Shown one piece after another: positions 12,828 to 22,600 of a stretch of DNA of 64,000 nt. Location of the stretch: contig NZ_LZSG01000021.1 in assembly GCF_001665395.1 (NCBI RefSeq), forward strand, positions 62,001 through 126,000, written 5' to 3'. Numbering within the stretch: the stretch's first letter is position 1; each line of letters begins with the position of its first letter. The notes beneath the pieces are model-generated. The model saw only the letters and a program-made list of their open reading frames with translations. It had not been told where the DNA came from and did not search any database. Source of the DNA: Mycobacterium sp. 1164966.3. GTDB taxonomy: Bacteria > Actinomycetota > Actinomycetes > Mycobacteriales > Mycobacteriaceae. Both the position numbers and the translations under genes were made by a program.

Positions 12828-14000
12828 GTGCGCGTCGCGGTGGTCGCCGGGCCGGATCCCGGGCACTCCTTTCCCGCGATTGCGCTGTGCCAGCGGTTTC
12901 TGGCGGCGGGCGACCAGCCCACGCTGTTCACCGGCGCGGAATGGCTCGAGGCCGCGCGCGGTGCCGGGATTGACGCCGTCGAACTGGACGGGCTGGTGGC
13001 CGACGACGAAGATCTGGACGCCGGGGCCCGAATCCACCGGCGAGCCGCCCGGATGGCGGTGCTCAACATACCGGCGCTGCGCGACCGGGCGCCTGATCTG
13101 GTGGTGTCCGACGTCATCACCGCGGGCGGCGGCATGGCTGCCGAGCTGCTGGGCATCCCCTGGATCGAACTCAACCCGCATCCGCTGTACCTGCCGTCCA
13201 AGGGCCTGCCGCCGATCGGCAGCGGCCTGGCGCCGGGCACCGGTATCCGCGGCCGGCTGCGAGATGCCACCATGCGGGCGCTCACCGCACGCTCCTGGCG
13301 CGCGGGCCTGCGACAGCGTGCGGTGGTGCGGGTCGAGATCGGGCTGCCGGCCCGCGACCCCGGGCCGCTGCGACGGCTGATCGCCACACTGCCCGCCCTG
13401 GAGGTGCCGCGCCCGGACTGGCCGTCCGAGGCGGTGCTGGTGGGTCCGTTGCACTTCGAGCCGACCGATCGGGTGCTGGAGATTCCCGCGGGCTCCGGGC
13501 CGGTGGTGGTGGTCGCGCCGTCGACGGCAATGACCGGGACAACCGGACTGGCCGAAATCGCGCTGCACTGCCTGAAACCGGGCGACACATTGCCGCCGGG
13601 ATCGCGGCTGGTGGTGTCCCGGCTGGGTGGCGCGGATCTGACGGTGCCGCCGTGGGCGGTGGTGGGGCTGGGTCGCCAGTCCGAGCTGTTGACGCATGCC
13701 GATCTGGTGATCTGCGGCGGGGGCCACGGCATGGTGGCCAAGACGCTGTTGGCCGGGGTGCCATTGGTGGTGGTTCCCGGCGGCGGGGACCAATGGGAGA
13801 TGGCCAATCGCGTGCTGCGCCAGGGCAGCGGGCGGCTGATCCGGCCGCTGACCGCCGAGGCGCTGGTGGCCGTGGCGGGAGAGGTGCTGTCGTCGCCGCG
13901 TTATCGCGAAGCGGCGCGTGCAGCCGCCGCCAGTGCCGACGGGGTGGCTGACCCGATCGCGGTGTGCCGTGAAGCGCTTGCCGCTGGGTATGTTGGCTGA
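12828..14000 (+). CDS. Glycosyltransferase, UGT/GT1-like (Rv2739c family)
   Basis: A 390-residue GT-B fold transferase. The N-terminal Rossmann half starts VRVAVVAGPDPGHSFPAIAL. The C-terminal sugar-nucleotide half holds VICGGGHGMVAKTLLAGVP and VVPGGGDQWEMANRV, the usual nucleotide-diphosphate binding region of the GT1 family. GTG 12828 is chosen because it begins the beta strand; a reading from 12702 would overlap ephG. The acceptor is unknown. The DUF3046 gene follows at once. Confidence 0.85.
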   Translation: MRVAVVAGPDPGHSFPAIALCQRFLAAGDQPTLFTGAEWLEAARGAGIDAVELDGLVADDEDLDAGARIHRRAARMAVLNIPALRDRAPDLVVSDVITAGGGMAAELLGIPWIELNPHPLYLPSKGLPPIGSGLAPGTGIRGRLRDATMRALTARSWRAGLRQRAVVRVEIGLPARDPGPLRRLIATLPALEVPRPDWPSEAVLVGPLHFEPTDRVLEIPAGSGPVVVVAPSTAMTGTTGLAEIALHCLKPGDTLPPGSRLVVSRLGGADLTVPPWAVVGLGRQSELLTHADLVICGGGHGMVAKTLLAGVPLVVVPGGGDQWEMANRVLRQGSGRLIRPLTAEALVAVAGEVLSSPRYREAARAAAASADGVADPIAVCREALAAGYVG

Positions 14001-14001
14001 C

Positions 14002-14196
14002 GTGCGGCTGACGGAGTTCCACGAGCGTGTCATCCTGCGATTCGGCACGGCATACGGCGCTTCGGTGCTGGTCGATCACGTGTTGAGCGGGTTCGGCGGC
14101 CGTACCGCCGCGCAAGCGATTGAGGACGGCGTGGATCCCCGAGACGTCTGGCGGGCATTGTGCGTCGACTTCGACGTGCCGCGCGAACAGTGGTGA
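14002..14196 (+). CDS. DUF3046 protein
   Basis: A 64-residue protein (VRLTEFHERVILRFG...) that matches the small actinobacterial DUF3046 family (Rv2738c-like), function unknown, commonly found next to recA. The likely start is GTG 14002, right after the glycosyltransferase stop; ATG 13990 would add four residues and overlap that gene. Confidence 0.85.
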   Translation: MRLTEFHERVILRFGTAYGASVLVDHVLSGFGGRTAAQAIEDGVDPRDVWRALCVDFDVPREQW

Positions 14197-14295
14197 CGTT
14201 GGTTTTCGGGTTTGCGGATCGAGCCTGCGTCCAGGGCTGCCCTTGGTTTGGGCGTTCTCAGCGCAGTTTGGCGCCACGGCCGCAGACTCGGTTCG

Positions 14296-15024
14296 CTAGC
14301 TCCGGCCCGGTGCGCGGTCGAACACGCAATCGCCGCACAGTGAACCGCCCGGGATGCGGTAGAAGAGGCAGCAGCTGTGGCGCCGGAAGCCCAGATCCGG
14401 GTCGGTGATGGTGCCGGACCCGGCCAGGTCGCCGGTAATCAGCAGGGCTTCGGTGATGGTGACGATCTCGCAGCGCAGGTCGGGCCGTGCCGAAAGCAGC
14501 GCCGTCGACGCTCCGACGAGCGCGGACGCGATGTTGCCCGCCAACAACTTCGAGGCCAGCCTGACCGGCATACCGGCGGCCAGCGGCTTCATGTGCCGTT
14601 CTACGACAGCGCGATACAACAGGTCCGCCGACGGTGAGCGGACGACTTCGCCGACGGGCTCGGGCAGGCGCAGCCGCGTCCCGTCGTCAGCGCGCTGCAG
14701 GTGGGTCAGATCCGGGACGACGCCGTGGGCGACAACGGACGCGAGAACGGGGGACCACAGCCGGGCGGCATGGCCGAGGTGAACCAGGGAAGCGCCGACG
14801 CGCAGGTCGGTGACGCGGTAGCGCCGGACCGTGGCGTCGATCAGGTCGGTGCACCCGTCGGCGTAGGACTGGCCGACCGGATGCCATCCCGTTGCGTCGC
14901 CGCCCACGGTCAGCGCGAAAAACCCGCCGTAGGACGATATTTCGGCCAGCTCGGTAGAGATGTCGATGCCGGGCCGCTCCTCCCGAGGGAAATCCGCCGC
15001 TGTTTCGGTAGCTGATACTTCCAC
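14296..15024 (-). CDS. FhuF-like (2Fe-2S) ferric reductase
   Basis: A 242-residue protein ending in a cysteine cluster: Cys218-Cys219, then Cys230-x2-Cys233 ([12 protein letters not shown]...CGDC). This is the C-terminal 2Fe-2S signature of FhuF-type siderophore-iron reductases, which release iron from ferric siderophores in the cytosol. The GTG start at 15024 has a -10-like TAGCGA six bases upstream, so the mRNA may be leaderless. It is divergent from recA, with the LexA box at 15055-15070 between them. M. tuberculosis has only a short Cys-rich Rv2737A nearby, possibly a remnant of such a gene. Confidence 0.8.
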   Translation of the reverse strand: MEVSATETAADFPREERPGIDISTELAEISSYGGFFALTVGGDATGWHPVGQSYADGCTDLIDATVRRYRVTDLRVGASLVHLGHAARLWSPVLASVVAHGVVPDLTHLQRADDGTRLRLPEPVGEVVRSPSADLLYRAVVERHMKPLAAGMPVRLASKLLAGNIASALVGASTALLSARPDLRCEIVTITEALLITGDLAGSGTITDPDLGFRRHSCCLFYRIPGGSLCGDCVFDRAPGRS

Positions 15025-15054
15025 ACACCATCGCTACGGCGTGTCTGACTTGTA

Positions 15055-15070
15055 TCGAACAGGTGTTCGT
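15055..15070. promoter_or_regulatory. LexA (SOS) box upstream of recA
   Basis: TCGAACAGGTGTTCGT matches the mycobacterial LexA operator TCGAAC-N4-GTTCGA in all but the last base. It lies 105 nt upstream of recA and 31 nt upstream of the divergent FhuF-like gene, so LexA bound here could affect both. Confidence 0.9.
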
Positions 15071-15099
15071 CTACTGTGGGGATCATCGGTGGAACCGAT

Positions 15100-15122
15100 T
15101 TGTCGGACCCCACGCCTAATGT
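15100..15122 (+). promoter_or_regulatory. RecA-NDp (PafBC-type) damage promoter of recA
   Basis: TTGTCG (15100-15105) is followed after 11 bases by TAATGT (15117-15122). This is the same architecture and spacing as the LexA-independent recA P1 promoter of M. tuberculosis (TTGTCA-N11-TAGTGT), recognised through PafBC. recA therefore appears to have both LexA-dependent and LexA-independent induction. Confidence 0.8.
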
Positions 15123-15175
15123 CACGGCTAACCGACCAATACCGGTCACCGAACACCGACTACAGGAGAGGCACC

Positions 15176-16216
15176 ATGACGCAAGCCCCCGACCGCGAGA
15201 AGGCTATCGAACTGGCGATAGCCCAGATCGAGAAGAGTTACGGCAAAGGCTCGGTGATGCGTCTCGGCGACGAGATGCGTCAACCGATCTCGGTCATTCC
15301 GACCGGGTCCATCGCACTGGACGTGGCGTTGGGCATCGGCGGCCTGCCGCGCGGCCGGGTCGTGGAAATCTACGGCCCGGAATCCTCGGGTAAGACCACC
15401 GTCGCGCTGCACGCGGTGGCCAACGCCCAAGCCGCTGGCGGCGTCGCGGCGTTCATCGACGCCGAGCACGCCCTGGACCCGGAGTACGCCAAGAAGCTCG
15501 GTGTGGACACCGATTCCCTGCTGGTCAGTCAGCCGGATACCGGTGAACAGGCCCTTGAGATCGCCGACATGCTGATCCGCTCCGGTGCACTGGACATACT
15601 GGTCATCGACTCGGTGGCGGCACTGGTACCACGCGCCGAACTCGAAGGCGAGATGGGGGACAGCCACGTCGGTCTGCAGGCCCGGCTGATGAGCCAGGCG
15701 CTGCGGAAAATGACTGGCGCGCTGAATAACTCGGGAACCACTGCGATCTTCATCAACCAGCTCCGCGAAAAAATCGGAGTGATGTTCGGCTCACCCGAAA
15801 CGACAACTGGCGGAAAGGCTTTGAAGTTCTACGCGTCGGTGCGTATGGATGTGCGCCGGATCGAGACACTCAAGGACGGCACTAATGCGGTCGGCAACCG
15901 CACCCGGGTCAAGGTTGTCAAGAACAAGGTGTCGCCACCCTTCAAGCAGGCTGAGTTCGACATCCTTTACGGCAGGGGCATCAGCCGGGAGGGCTCGCTC
16001 ATCGATATGGGTGTGGATCAGGGCTTCATTCGCAAGTCCGGTTCCTGGTTCACCTACGAGGGTGAGCAGCTGGGTCAGGGCAAGGAGAACGCCCGTAACT
16101 TCTTGATGGAGAACGCCGACGTGGCCAACGAAATCGAGAAGAAGATCAAGGAAAAGCTCGGCATTGGCGCGGTTGTGACCGATGACGACGTCTTGCCCGC
16201 CCCCGTCGATTTCTGA
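15176..16216 (+). CDS. recA: Recombinase RecA (intein-free)
   Basis: Recombination ATPase and LexA co-protease. 346 residues. Walker A GPESSGKT at 67-74, Walker [11 protein letters not shown] (141-150), and the L2 loop region around [24 protein letters not shown] Shine-Dalgarno precedes ATG 15176. No intein is present. The M. tuberculosis intein follows Lys251; here Lys251 is followed by Val252 (KNKVSPPFK) instead of the Cys of the M. tuberculosis extein. recX overlaps its 3' end by 35 nt, so the two are co-transcribed. Confidence 0.99.
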   Translation: MTQAPDREKAIELAIAQIEKSYGKGSVMRLGDEMRQPISVIPTGSIALDVALGIGGLPRGRVVEIYGPESSGKTTVALHAVANAQAAGGVAAFIDAEHALDPEYAKKLGVDTDSLLVSQPDTGEQALEIADMLIRSGALDILVIDSVAALVPRAELEGEMGDSHVGLQARLMSQALRKMTGALNNSGTTAIFINQLREKIGVMFGSPETTTGGKALKFYASVRMDVRRIETLKDGTNAVGNRTRVKVVKNKVSPPFKQAEFDILYGRGISREGSLIDMGVDQGFIRKSGSWFTYEGEQLGQGKENARNFLMENADVANEIEKKIKEKLGIGAVVTDDDVLPAPVDF

Positions 16217-16700
16217 GCCGTCTCGCGAGGAGCAGGCGCGGTCGCTGTGTCTGCGCCTGCTCACCGCGAGGTCGCGTACCCGGGCCGAGTTGTCCGGCCA
16301 GCTGGCCAAACGCGGATATCCGGACGACGTCAGCGAACGGGTACTGGACCGGCTGGCCGCCGTCGGCCTGGTTGACGACGCCGAGTTTGCCGAGCAGTGG
16401 GTGCAGTCCCGGTGGGCGAGAGCGGGAAAGAGCAAACGCGCCTTGGCCGCTGAGCTGCACACCAAGGGTGTCGACAATGACGTGATCACCGCGGTGCTGG
16501 CCGGGATCGACGCCGGTGCTGAGCGAGCCCGCGCCGAGCTGCTGGTGCGGGCCAAGCTGCGGCGGGAAACGCTGAGCGATGAAACGCGAGTGACTCGGAG
16601 GCTGGTCGCGATGCTGGCACGCCGCGGCTACAGTCAGAACCTGGCCTGCGAGGTCGTCCTCGCCGAGCTGGCCGCCGAACGGGAGCGCCGACGGGTCTAG
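16182..16700 (+). CDS. recX: RecA regulatory protein RecX
   Basis: A small helical repeat protein (172 residues) that binds RecA filaments and inhibits RecA. The RecX repeats include [36 protein letters not shown] and [12 protein letters not shown]. The ATG at 16182 lies inside recA (35-nt overlap), the same arrangement as in M. tuberculosis, which ties its synthesis to that of RecA. Confidence 0.96.
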   Translation: MTTSCPPPSISEPSREEQARSLCLRLLTARSRTRAELSGQLAKRGYPDDVSERVLDRLAAVGLVDDAEFAEQWVQSRWARAGKSKRALAAELHTKGVDNDVITAVLAGIDAGAERARAELLVRAKLRRETLSDETRVTRRLVAMLARRGYSQNLACEVVLAELAAERERRRV

Positions 16701-16744
16701 CTGCGGGTTAATGCCCCTGATGCCCGTCGCCGTACCATGTCCCC

Positions 16745-18265
16745 GTGACTTCGATGGCGGCGCCGGACGCGGCGGCGGTGCGTACCTACCAGGTGCGCAC
16801 CTACGGCTGCCAGATGAACGTCCACGATTCCGAGCGGCTGGCGGGCCTGCTAGAAGCGGCGGGCTACCAGCGGGCGGCTGACGGCTCGGATTTTGGAGAC
16901 GCCGACGTCGTGGTCTTCAACACCTGCGCGGTGCGGGAGAACGCTGACAACAAGCTGTACGGCAACCTCAGCCACCTGGCGCCGCGCAAACGCAGCAACC
17001 CCGACATGCAGATCGCAGTCGGCGGCTGCCTGGCCCAGAAGGACAAAGACACGGTGCTGCACAAGGCGCCGTGGGTCGACGTCGTCTTCGGCACGCACAA
17101 CATCGGGTCGCTGCCCACGCTGCTCGACCGCGCACGGCACAACAAGGCCGCCCAGGTGGAAATCGCCGAGGCGCTGCAGCAGTTCCCGTCATCGCTGCCC
17201 AGCGCTCGCGAATCCGCTTACGCTGCTTGGGTTTCCATCTCCGTCGGCTGCAACAACAGCTGCACGTTTTGCATCGTCCCGGCGCTGCGCGGCAAGGAGG
17301 TGGATCGCAGCCCGGCCGACATCCTCGCCGAAGTGCGGTCGCTGGTGGACGACGGCGTGCTCGAAGTCACGTTGCTGGGCCAGAACGTCAACGCCTACGG
17401 CGTCTCCTTCGCCGACCCGGCGCTGCCCCGCAATCGTGGCGCGTTCGCCGAGTTGCTACAAGCGTGCGGACGCATCGACGGCCTGGAACGGGTGCGGTTC
17501 ACCTCTCCGCACCCCGCCGAATTCACTGATGACGTCATCGAAGCCATGGCGCAGACCCCGAATGTCTGTCCGGCGTTGCACATGCCCCTGCAGTCCGGCT
17601 CCGACCGGGTGTTGCGGGCGATGCGGCGGTCCTATCGTGCCGAGCGGTATCTCGGCATCATTGAGCGGGTCCGGGCAGCCATGCCGCACGCGGCCATCAC
17701 CACCGATCTGATCGTGGGCTTCCCGGGTGAGACCGAAGAGGACTTCGCGGCGACCCTCGACGTGGTGCGGCAAGCCCGATTCGCGGCGGCCTTCACCTTC
17801 CAGTACTCCAAGCGGCCCGGAACACCCGCGGCCGAACTCGACGGACAGCTGCCGAAATCGGTTGTACAGGAACGCTATGAGCGGCTGGTCGACGTGCAGG
17901 AGCAGATCTCCCTCGAGGGCAACAGAGCCATCGTCGGTCAGCAGGTCGAATTGCTGGTTGCCACCGGTGAGGGACGCAAAGACGCCCGCACCGCGCGGAT
18001 GAGCGGGCGGGCGCGCGACGGCCGGCTGGTGCACTTCGCTGCGCACGGCGAAGTCCGGCCGGGCGACATCATCACCACGACGGTCACCGACGCCGCGCCG
18101 CACCATCTCATCGCCGACGCCGGCATCCTGACCCATCGACGCACGCGGGCCGGTGATGCGCACGCCGCCGGGCAGCGGCCGCGCGGCATGGGCCTAACTG
18201 GTCTCGGCATGCCCGGGATCGGCCGGCCGCACCCACCGACTGAACCGCTCGGGTGCAACCGATGA
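16745..18265 (+). CDS. miaB: tRNA-2-methylthio-N6-dimethylallyladenosine synthase MiaB
   Basis: Radical-SAM methylthiotransferase that converts i6A37 to ms2i6A37 in tRNA. 506 residues. The N-terminal cluster cysteines are Cys22, Cys61 and Cys95. The radical-SAM CxxxCxxC is Cys169, Cys173, Cys176 (CNNSCTFC). A C-terminal TRAM domain spans about 375-450. A -10-like TACCAT (16733-16738) is six bases before the GTG start, suggesting a leaderless mRNA. miaA, which makes its substrate, is at 24278. Confidence 0.97.
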   Translation: MTSMAAPDAAAVRTYQVRTYGCQMNVHDSERLAGLLEAAGYQRAADGSDFGDADVVVFNTCAVRENADNKLYGNLSHLAPRKRSNPDMQIAVGGCLAQKDKDTVLHKAPWVDVVFGTHNIGSLPTLLDRARHNKAAQVEIAEALQQFPSSLPSARESAYAAWVSISVGCNNSCTFCIVPALRGKEVDRSPADILAEVRSLVDDGVLEVTLLGQNVNAYGVSFADPALPRNRGAFAELLQACGRIDGLERVRFTSPHPAEFTDDVIEAMAQTPNVCPALHMPLQSGSDRVLRAMRRSYRAERYLGIIERVRAAMPHAAITTDLIVGFPGETEEDFAATLDVVRQARFAAAFTFQYSKRPGTPAAELDGQLPKSVVQERYERLVDVQEQISLEGNRAIVGQQVELLVATGEGRKDARTARMSGRARDGRLVHFAAHGEVRPGDIITTTVTDAAPHHLIADAGILTHRRTRAGDAHAAGQRPRGMGLTGLGMPGIGRPHPPTEPLGCNR

Positions 18266-18909
18266 ACGCGGACCCCAACGGCACCGACTTCGACGCCTTC
18301 CGGTCCGAGATCGAGGCGGCGGAACGCCGGATCGCTCGTGAGATCGAGCCGGGCCCAAGGGGTTTCGTCGTTGCCATCCTGGTGTTCGTGCTGTTGGGAT
18401 CGTTCGCGCTCTCGCACACCGGCAATGTGCGCGGCTGGGATGTGCTGTTCAGCAGTCACGGCGCCGGCGCGGCGGCGGTAGCCCTGCCTTCCCGGGTGTT
18501 CGCGTGGCTGGCGCTGGTGTTCGGCGTCGGCTTCTCGATGCTGGCACTGCTGACCCGGCGCTGGGCGCTGGCCTGGATTGCGCTGGCGGGTTCGGCGTTG
18601 GCCTGCGGCGCGGGGATGCTCGCGATCTGGTCGCGCCAGACCGTGCCGGCCGGGCATCCCGGGCCTGGGGTGGGGCTTTTCATCGCGTGGATCACGGTGA
18701 TCTTGCTGACCTTTCACTGGACCCGCGTGGTGTGGGCGCGCACCATCGTGCAGCTCGCGGCCGAGGAGCAACGGCGCCGGGTCGTTGCGCAGCAGCAGTC
18801 CAGGACACTGCTGGACGCGTTGGATGAGACCCCAGACGGTCCAGACGCCCCGGAAGACCGAGCGACCTCCGAGGACTCTGACGGTCCCGAGGAAAAAGAC
18901 AGCCGCTAG
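18262..18909 (+). CDS. Integral membrane protein (Rv2732c-like)
   Basis: A 215-residue protein with four hydrophobic segments (about 35-55, 80-100, 103-125, 136-156), an acidic N-terminus ([14 protein letters not shown]) and a highly charged C-terminal tail. ATG 18262 overlaps the miaB stop (ATGA), so it is translationally coupled to miaB. Function unknown; it corresponds to the conserved Rv2732c family. Its TAG overlaps the stop of the convergent DUF349 gene. Confidence 0.85.
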   Translation: MNADPNGTDFDAFRSEIEAAERRIAREIEPGPRGFVVAILVFVLLGSFALSHTGNVRGWDVLFSSHGAGAAAVALPSRVFAWLALVFGVGFSMLALLTRRWALAWIALAGSALACGAGMLAIWSRQTVPAGHPGPGVGLFIAWITVILLTFHWTRVVWARTIVQLAAEEQRRRVVAQQQSRTLLDALDETPDGPDAPEDRATSEDSDGPEEKDSR

Positions 18910-20243
18910 GACCGGCGGGTCAGCGCTTGTGCGGCCGCGTCGGCCCACTGCCGCCACTGTTCGGCGTTGGCCTTGGCCTCTTCGGCCTCCTTGGTCCGGC
19001 CGGCGGCCGCGGCCTTCTCGGCCTGCTGCGCGAACTGCTCGGCCCGGTTGCGGAACTGCTCGGCACGAGCCTGCGCCTGCGGATCCGACCAGCCCGAGTC
19101 GCCGGCATCGCGCAGCTTCTTCTCAACGGCCCGCAGCCGTCGCTCCAACTCCGAGGTGCGTTCGCGGGGCACCCGGCCGATCGCGTCCCATTTGTCGGTG
19201 ATCGCGCGCAGGGCGGCCCTGGCCGCATCGAGGTTGCCGGTATCCAGCCTCTCCGCTTCGGTCAGAAGCGCCTCTTTGGCCGCGGCGTTGGCCCGCAGCT
19301 CCGCGTCCTTTTCGGCGGTCGCGGCGTTGCGGGCGGTGAAGAACGCATCCTGGGCCGCCTTGAAGCGACGCCACAGGGCGTCGTCGACGTCTCGGGTCGC
19401 TCGGCCCGCCGCCTTCCACTCGGTCAGCAACTTGCGGAATTCGGCGCTGGTGGCCGTCCAGTCCGTCGACGCGGCAAGCTCTTCGGCCCGTTCGCACAGG
19501 CGCTCCTTCGACTGACGCACCCCCGATCGCTCCCGGTCCAGCTCGGCGAAGTGCGACCCGCGGCGCCGGTTGAATGTTTCCCGGGCCGCCGAATAGCGCT
19601 TCCACAGCGCGTCGTCGACCTTGCGGTCCAGGCCGGTAATCGTCTTCCATTCGTCGAGGATCGCGCGCAACCGGTCGCCGGCGATCTTCCACTGGGTCGA
19701 GTTGGCTGCCAGGTCCTCGGCCTCAGCGGCCAGCGCCTCCTTGCGGGCGGTCTGCTCGGCCCGATGAACCTCCCGCCGGGAGCGATCCGCGACGACGATG
19801 ACGTCGATACGGGCGATCAGGTTGGTCAATCGCTGCGTGAGCGCATCGACGTCGCCCAGCACGGCCGCCGTCGGCAGCGTCTCGACCAGCGCGACAGCGT
19901 TGGCCCGGATCTTGCGCGCATCGCCGGTTCCCGACGTCAGCCGCTCCTCCATCAGCGTGATCTCGGTGCTCAGGTCGTCGAATCGGCGACCGAAATGGGC
20001 GAACGCGGCCTCGGGGTCACCCGCCTGCCACGATCCGATGACCCGCTCGCCGGCCGAGGTGATCAGCCAGACGGTGCCGTCGTCGTCCACGCGCCCGAAT
20101 TGGTGCGGATCGCTGTGCGGAGTCACGACGAACGGGTGCGCGACGGGTCGTGGCGCCGGCCGGGGACCGGGCCGCGGTCCCGGCCGTGGCGCAGGCTTGG
20201 GTGAACCCGGGGAATCCTTGGCGCGTGGCTCGTCAGCCGTCAT
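18906..20243 (-). CDS. DUF349 coiled-coil protein (Rv2731-like)
   Basis: A 445-residue helical protein. The N-terminus has a Pro-Arg-Gly repeat ([15 protein letters not shown]), then a small folded segment, then repeated DUF349 three-helix units marked by WKxxG...[15 protein letters not shown] and [16 protein letters not shown]. The C-terminus is an Ala/Glu-rich coiled coil. A GGGAGGTG Shine-Dalgarno before ATG 20243 fixes the start. Function is not established; DUF349 proteins have been linked to DNA damage or ribosome functions in other bacteria. Confidence 0.88.
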   Translation of the reverse strand: MTADEPRAKDSPGSPKPAPRPGPRPGPRPAPRPVAHPFVVTPHSDPHQFGRVDDDGTVWLITSAGERVIGSWQAGDPEAAFAHFGRRFDDLSTEITLMEERLTSGTGDARKIRANAVALVETLPTAAVLGDVDALTQRLTNLIARIDVIVVADRSRREVHRAEQTARKEALAAEAEDLAANSTQWKIAGDRLRAILDEWKTITGLDRKVDDALWKRYSAARETFNRRRGSHFAELDRERSGVRQSKERLCERAEELAASTDWTATSAEFRKLLTEWKAAGRATRDVDDALWRRFKAAQDAFFTARNAATAEKDAELRANAAAKEALLTEAERLDTGNLDAARAALRAITDKWDAIGRVPRERTSELERRLRAVEKKLRDAGDSGWSDPQAQARAEQFRNRAEQFAQQAEKAAAAGRTKEAEEAKANAEQWRQWADAAAQALTRRS

Positions 20244-20448
20244 TCCGCCGTCACCTCCCTTGACCGTTCGCGCGGCGACATCCCGCGCACCTGCCGCGCT
20301 CAGCGGCACCTTCGTCTACCGACTCCAACAGTATTCAAGCAGCTTGGCGGGCCGTGCGCGGGTCGCTTGCCGGCGCGCACCCGCATAGCTGCGGAAATGC
20401 AAGCGGCGGATAACAAATCGGTTCCACCCTGCGCTGGACCATAGGGCG

Positions 20449-21513
20449 ATGTCGCACAGCGCCGGTAGCGTGGCGGCACACGACATCGGAGGATCCCGGG
20501 GGGCTTTTGGGCCGGGTCGGTGGGAGGCATTCACCATCGCGACAATCGCGAACGTTGACATTGCGGCGTTGCTCGCGCTGGTCGCCGCGCTGATATCCGG
20601 CGTAGGAGACGTGGTCCGTCAGCGCTCAGCGCAGGAGATCACCGACGACGATCAGGTCGGTCATGTCGAGCTGCTGCGCATGTCGTTGCGGGACACGAGG
20701 TGGTGGCTGGGCAGCGTGGCGGCATTGGCCAGCGCGGCGCTGCAGGCGGTGGCCCTGGGCTTGGGTTCGGTGGTACTGGTGCAGGCGCTGCAGGTGACCT
20801 CGCTGTTGTTCGCGTTGCCGGTGTACGGCTGGGTGACCAAACATCGTCTGACCCGCCGAGAGTGGGGGTGGGCGGTGTTGCTGGCCGCGGCGGTGGCGGT
20901 CTTCGTCGCGATCGGTGAACCGGCCGCCGGCTACCAGCGGGCGTCGCTGCAGACCTGGGCCGTGGTGGCGGTCGTGATCGGACCGGCGATGGTGTTCTGC
21001 GTGCTGGGCGCGCGGATCTGGGCTGGCCGGGTGGCCGCGGTGTTGCTGGCGCTGGTGTCGGCGTCGTCATGGGCGCTGTTCGCGGTGCTCACCAAGGCCG
21101 TCGTCGACGTCCTCGGTGACGGTTCACATGGCGGCGTGGCGGCGGTGTTGCGCATGCCGGAGTTCTATTTCTGGGTGCTGGTCGCGGTGATCGGGACCGT
21201 GTTCCAGCAGTCGTCGTTTCGGGCCGGCGCGCTGACCGCGTCGCTACCGGCGATGACGGTGGCCGAGCCACTGGTCGCGTCGCTGCTGGGGGTAACCGTG
21301 CTTGGCGAAACCCTCGGAGCCGACGGTCCGGAGCTGATCGGGCTCGTGGCCGCCGTCGCGGTGGTGGTTGTCGCGACGACCGCCCTTGCCCGCGGCGAGG
21401 CCGCCACGATGGTTTCGGGGGCCGAGCAGGAGCTCTCCCTCAACTGCGAGCCGGGTCTGCTCGACGCATTGCCGATGCACAGATCTGACATAGATGAATT
21501 GAGTAGGTGTTGA
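20449..21513 (+). CDS. DMT/EamA-type transporter, tandem copy 1
   Basis: About 10 hydrophobic segments in a DMT-superfamily arrangement, closely similar to the next two genes (shared DVVRQRSAQEIT, LRDTRWWLG, LQVTxLLFALP, FQQSSFRAGALTASLP). Likely an integral membrane exporter or permease, substrate unknown. The start is uncertain: ATG 20449 and GTG 20470 add about 30 residues absent from the paralogues. The homologous start falls on an ATC codon (20536 or 20545) preceded by GGGAGG (20522-20527). Rv2729c is the likely single M. tuberculosis counterpart. The 205 bp between this gene and the DUF349 start hold the divergent promoters. Confidence 0.8.
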   Translation: MSHSAGSVAAHDIGGSRGAFGPGRWEAFTIATIANVDIAALLALVAALISGVGDVVRQRSAQEITDDDQVGHVELLRMSLRDTRWWLGSVAALASAALQAVALGLGSVVLVQALQVTSLLFALPVYGWVTKHRLTRREWGWAVLLAAAVAVFVAIGEPAAGYQRASLQTWAVVAVVIGPAMVFCVLGARIWAGRVAAVLLALVSASSWALFAVLTKAVVDVLGDGSHGGVAAVLRMPEFYFWVLVAVIGTVFQQSSFRAGALTASLPAMTVAEPLVASLLGVTVLGETLGADGPELIGLVAAVAVVVVATTALARGEAATMVSGAEQELSLNCEPGLLDALPMHRSDIDELSRC

Positions 21514-21550
21514 ACATGGATTACCCGAGACATCGGGCAGGTGGTCAGTG

Positions 21551-22531
21551 ATGGCGAAAGTCGACATCGCCGTGGTTCTTGCGCTGCTCGCGGCCTTCGC
21601 TTCGGCGATCGGCAACGTCTTCCGGCAGCGGTCCGCGGAGGAGATCACCGACAGGGAAGTCGGCCACCTCGAGCTGTTCCGATTGTCGCTGCGCGACACC
21701 CGGTGGTGGCTGGGCGCCGGCGGGGCGATCGCCAACTACGTGCTGCAGGCCGTGGCCCTGGCGCTGGGCTCGGTGATGTTGGTGACGGCGCTGCAGGTGA
21801 CGGCGTTGCTGTTCGCCCTGCCGATCTACGCGTATCTCACCAGGGTCCGGGTGACCCGCCGGGAGTGGGCCTGGGCGGTCCTGTTGGCCGGCGCGCTGGC
21901 GGTGGTCGTGACCATCGGCGATCCAGGCAGCGGCACGTCGCGGGGCTCACTGGGAACCTGGACCGCGGTCGGCGTGGTGATGGTTCCGCTATTGGTGTTC
22001 TGCGTGCTGGGCGCCCGGTTCTGGACGGGCTCGGTGGCTGCGGTGCTGCTGGCCGTGGTCGCCGGCTGCTCGCTGGCGCTTTTCGCGGTGCTCACCAAAG
22101 GGGTGGTCGAAGTGGTGCACGGCGGCGTCGGTGCCCTGCTGCTGGCTCCGGAGTTCTATTTCTGGCTGGCCGCTGCGGCGGGGGGCATGATCTTCCAGCA
22201 GTCGTCGTACCGCGCGGGATCGCTGACTGCCTCGTTGCCGACGTCGGTTGTCGCCAAGCCGCTGGTGGGGTCTGTGCTCGGCATCATCGTGCTCGGCGAG
22301 ACCTTGCACACCACCCGGACAGGAGTTTTCGTCGTCGCCGCAGGGGTGGTTCTGGTGATCGTCGCGACCTTCGCACTGGCCCGCGGCGAGGCGGAGAACG
22401 TGACCGAAGAGGCGATCGAGAGTGGACGCATTCCGATCGTCACCGATCCGCGGGTAATACCGAATGCGGCATGGGCCCGCGCGGCGAGCGAGTCGGCCGG
22501 CCTGGTTCGCAGCCCCGGCCCTACCCCCTGA
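21551..22531 (+). CDS. DMT/EamA-type transporter, tandem copy 2
   Basis: A 326-residue membrane protein with the same topology and motifs as its neighbours (NVFRQRSAEEITDREVGHLE, LRDTRWWLGAGG, FQQSSYRAGSLTASLP, LGETLHTT). ATG 21551 follows an in-frame GTG at 21548. It lies 37 nt after copy 1 and 69 nt before copy 3, so the three may form one transcript. The C-terminal tail (about 290-326) is hydrophilic and differs from the other copies, so partner or regulation may have diverged. Confidence 0.83.
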   Translation: MAKVDIAVVLALLAAFASAIGNVFRQRSAEEITDREVGHLELFRLSLRDTRWWLGAGGAIANYVLQAVALALGSVMLVTALQVTALLFALPIYAYLTRVRVTRREWAWAVLLAGALAVVVTIGDPGSGTSRGSLGTWTAVGVVMVPLLVFCVLGARFWTGSVAAVLLAVVAGCSLALFAVLTKGVVEVVHGGVGALLLAPEFYFWLAAAAGGMIFQQSSYRAGSLTASLPTSVVAKPLVGSVLGIIVLGETLHTTRTGVFVVAAGVVLVIVATFALARGEAENVTEEAIESGRIPIVTDPRVIPNAAWARAASESAGLVRSPGPTP

Positions 22532-22600
22532 TCCGCGCCCGGTCGGTGTCGCCGAGCCGCTAGCTTGGTGAGGGTGCGAGTTGAAAATTGAGGGCCTTCG

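Noticed and set aside
18927..20204. A 425-residue plus-strand frame opposite the DUF349 gene
   Set aside because: It is fully antisense to a coiled-coil gene with a strong Shine-Dalgarno; Gly/Leu/Arg-rich with no recognisable motif.
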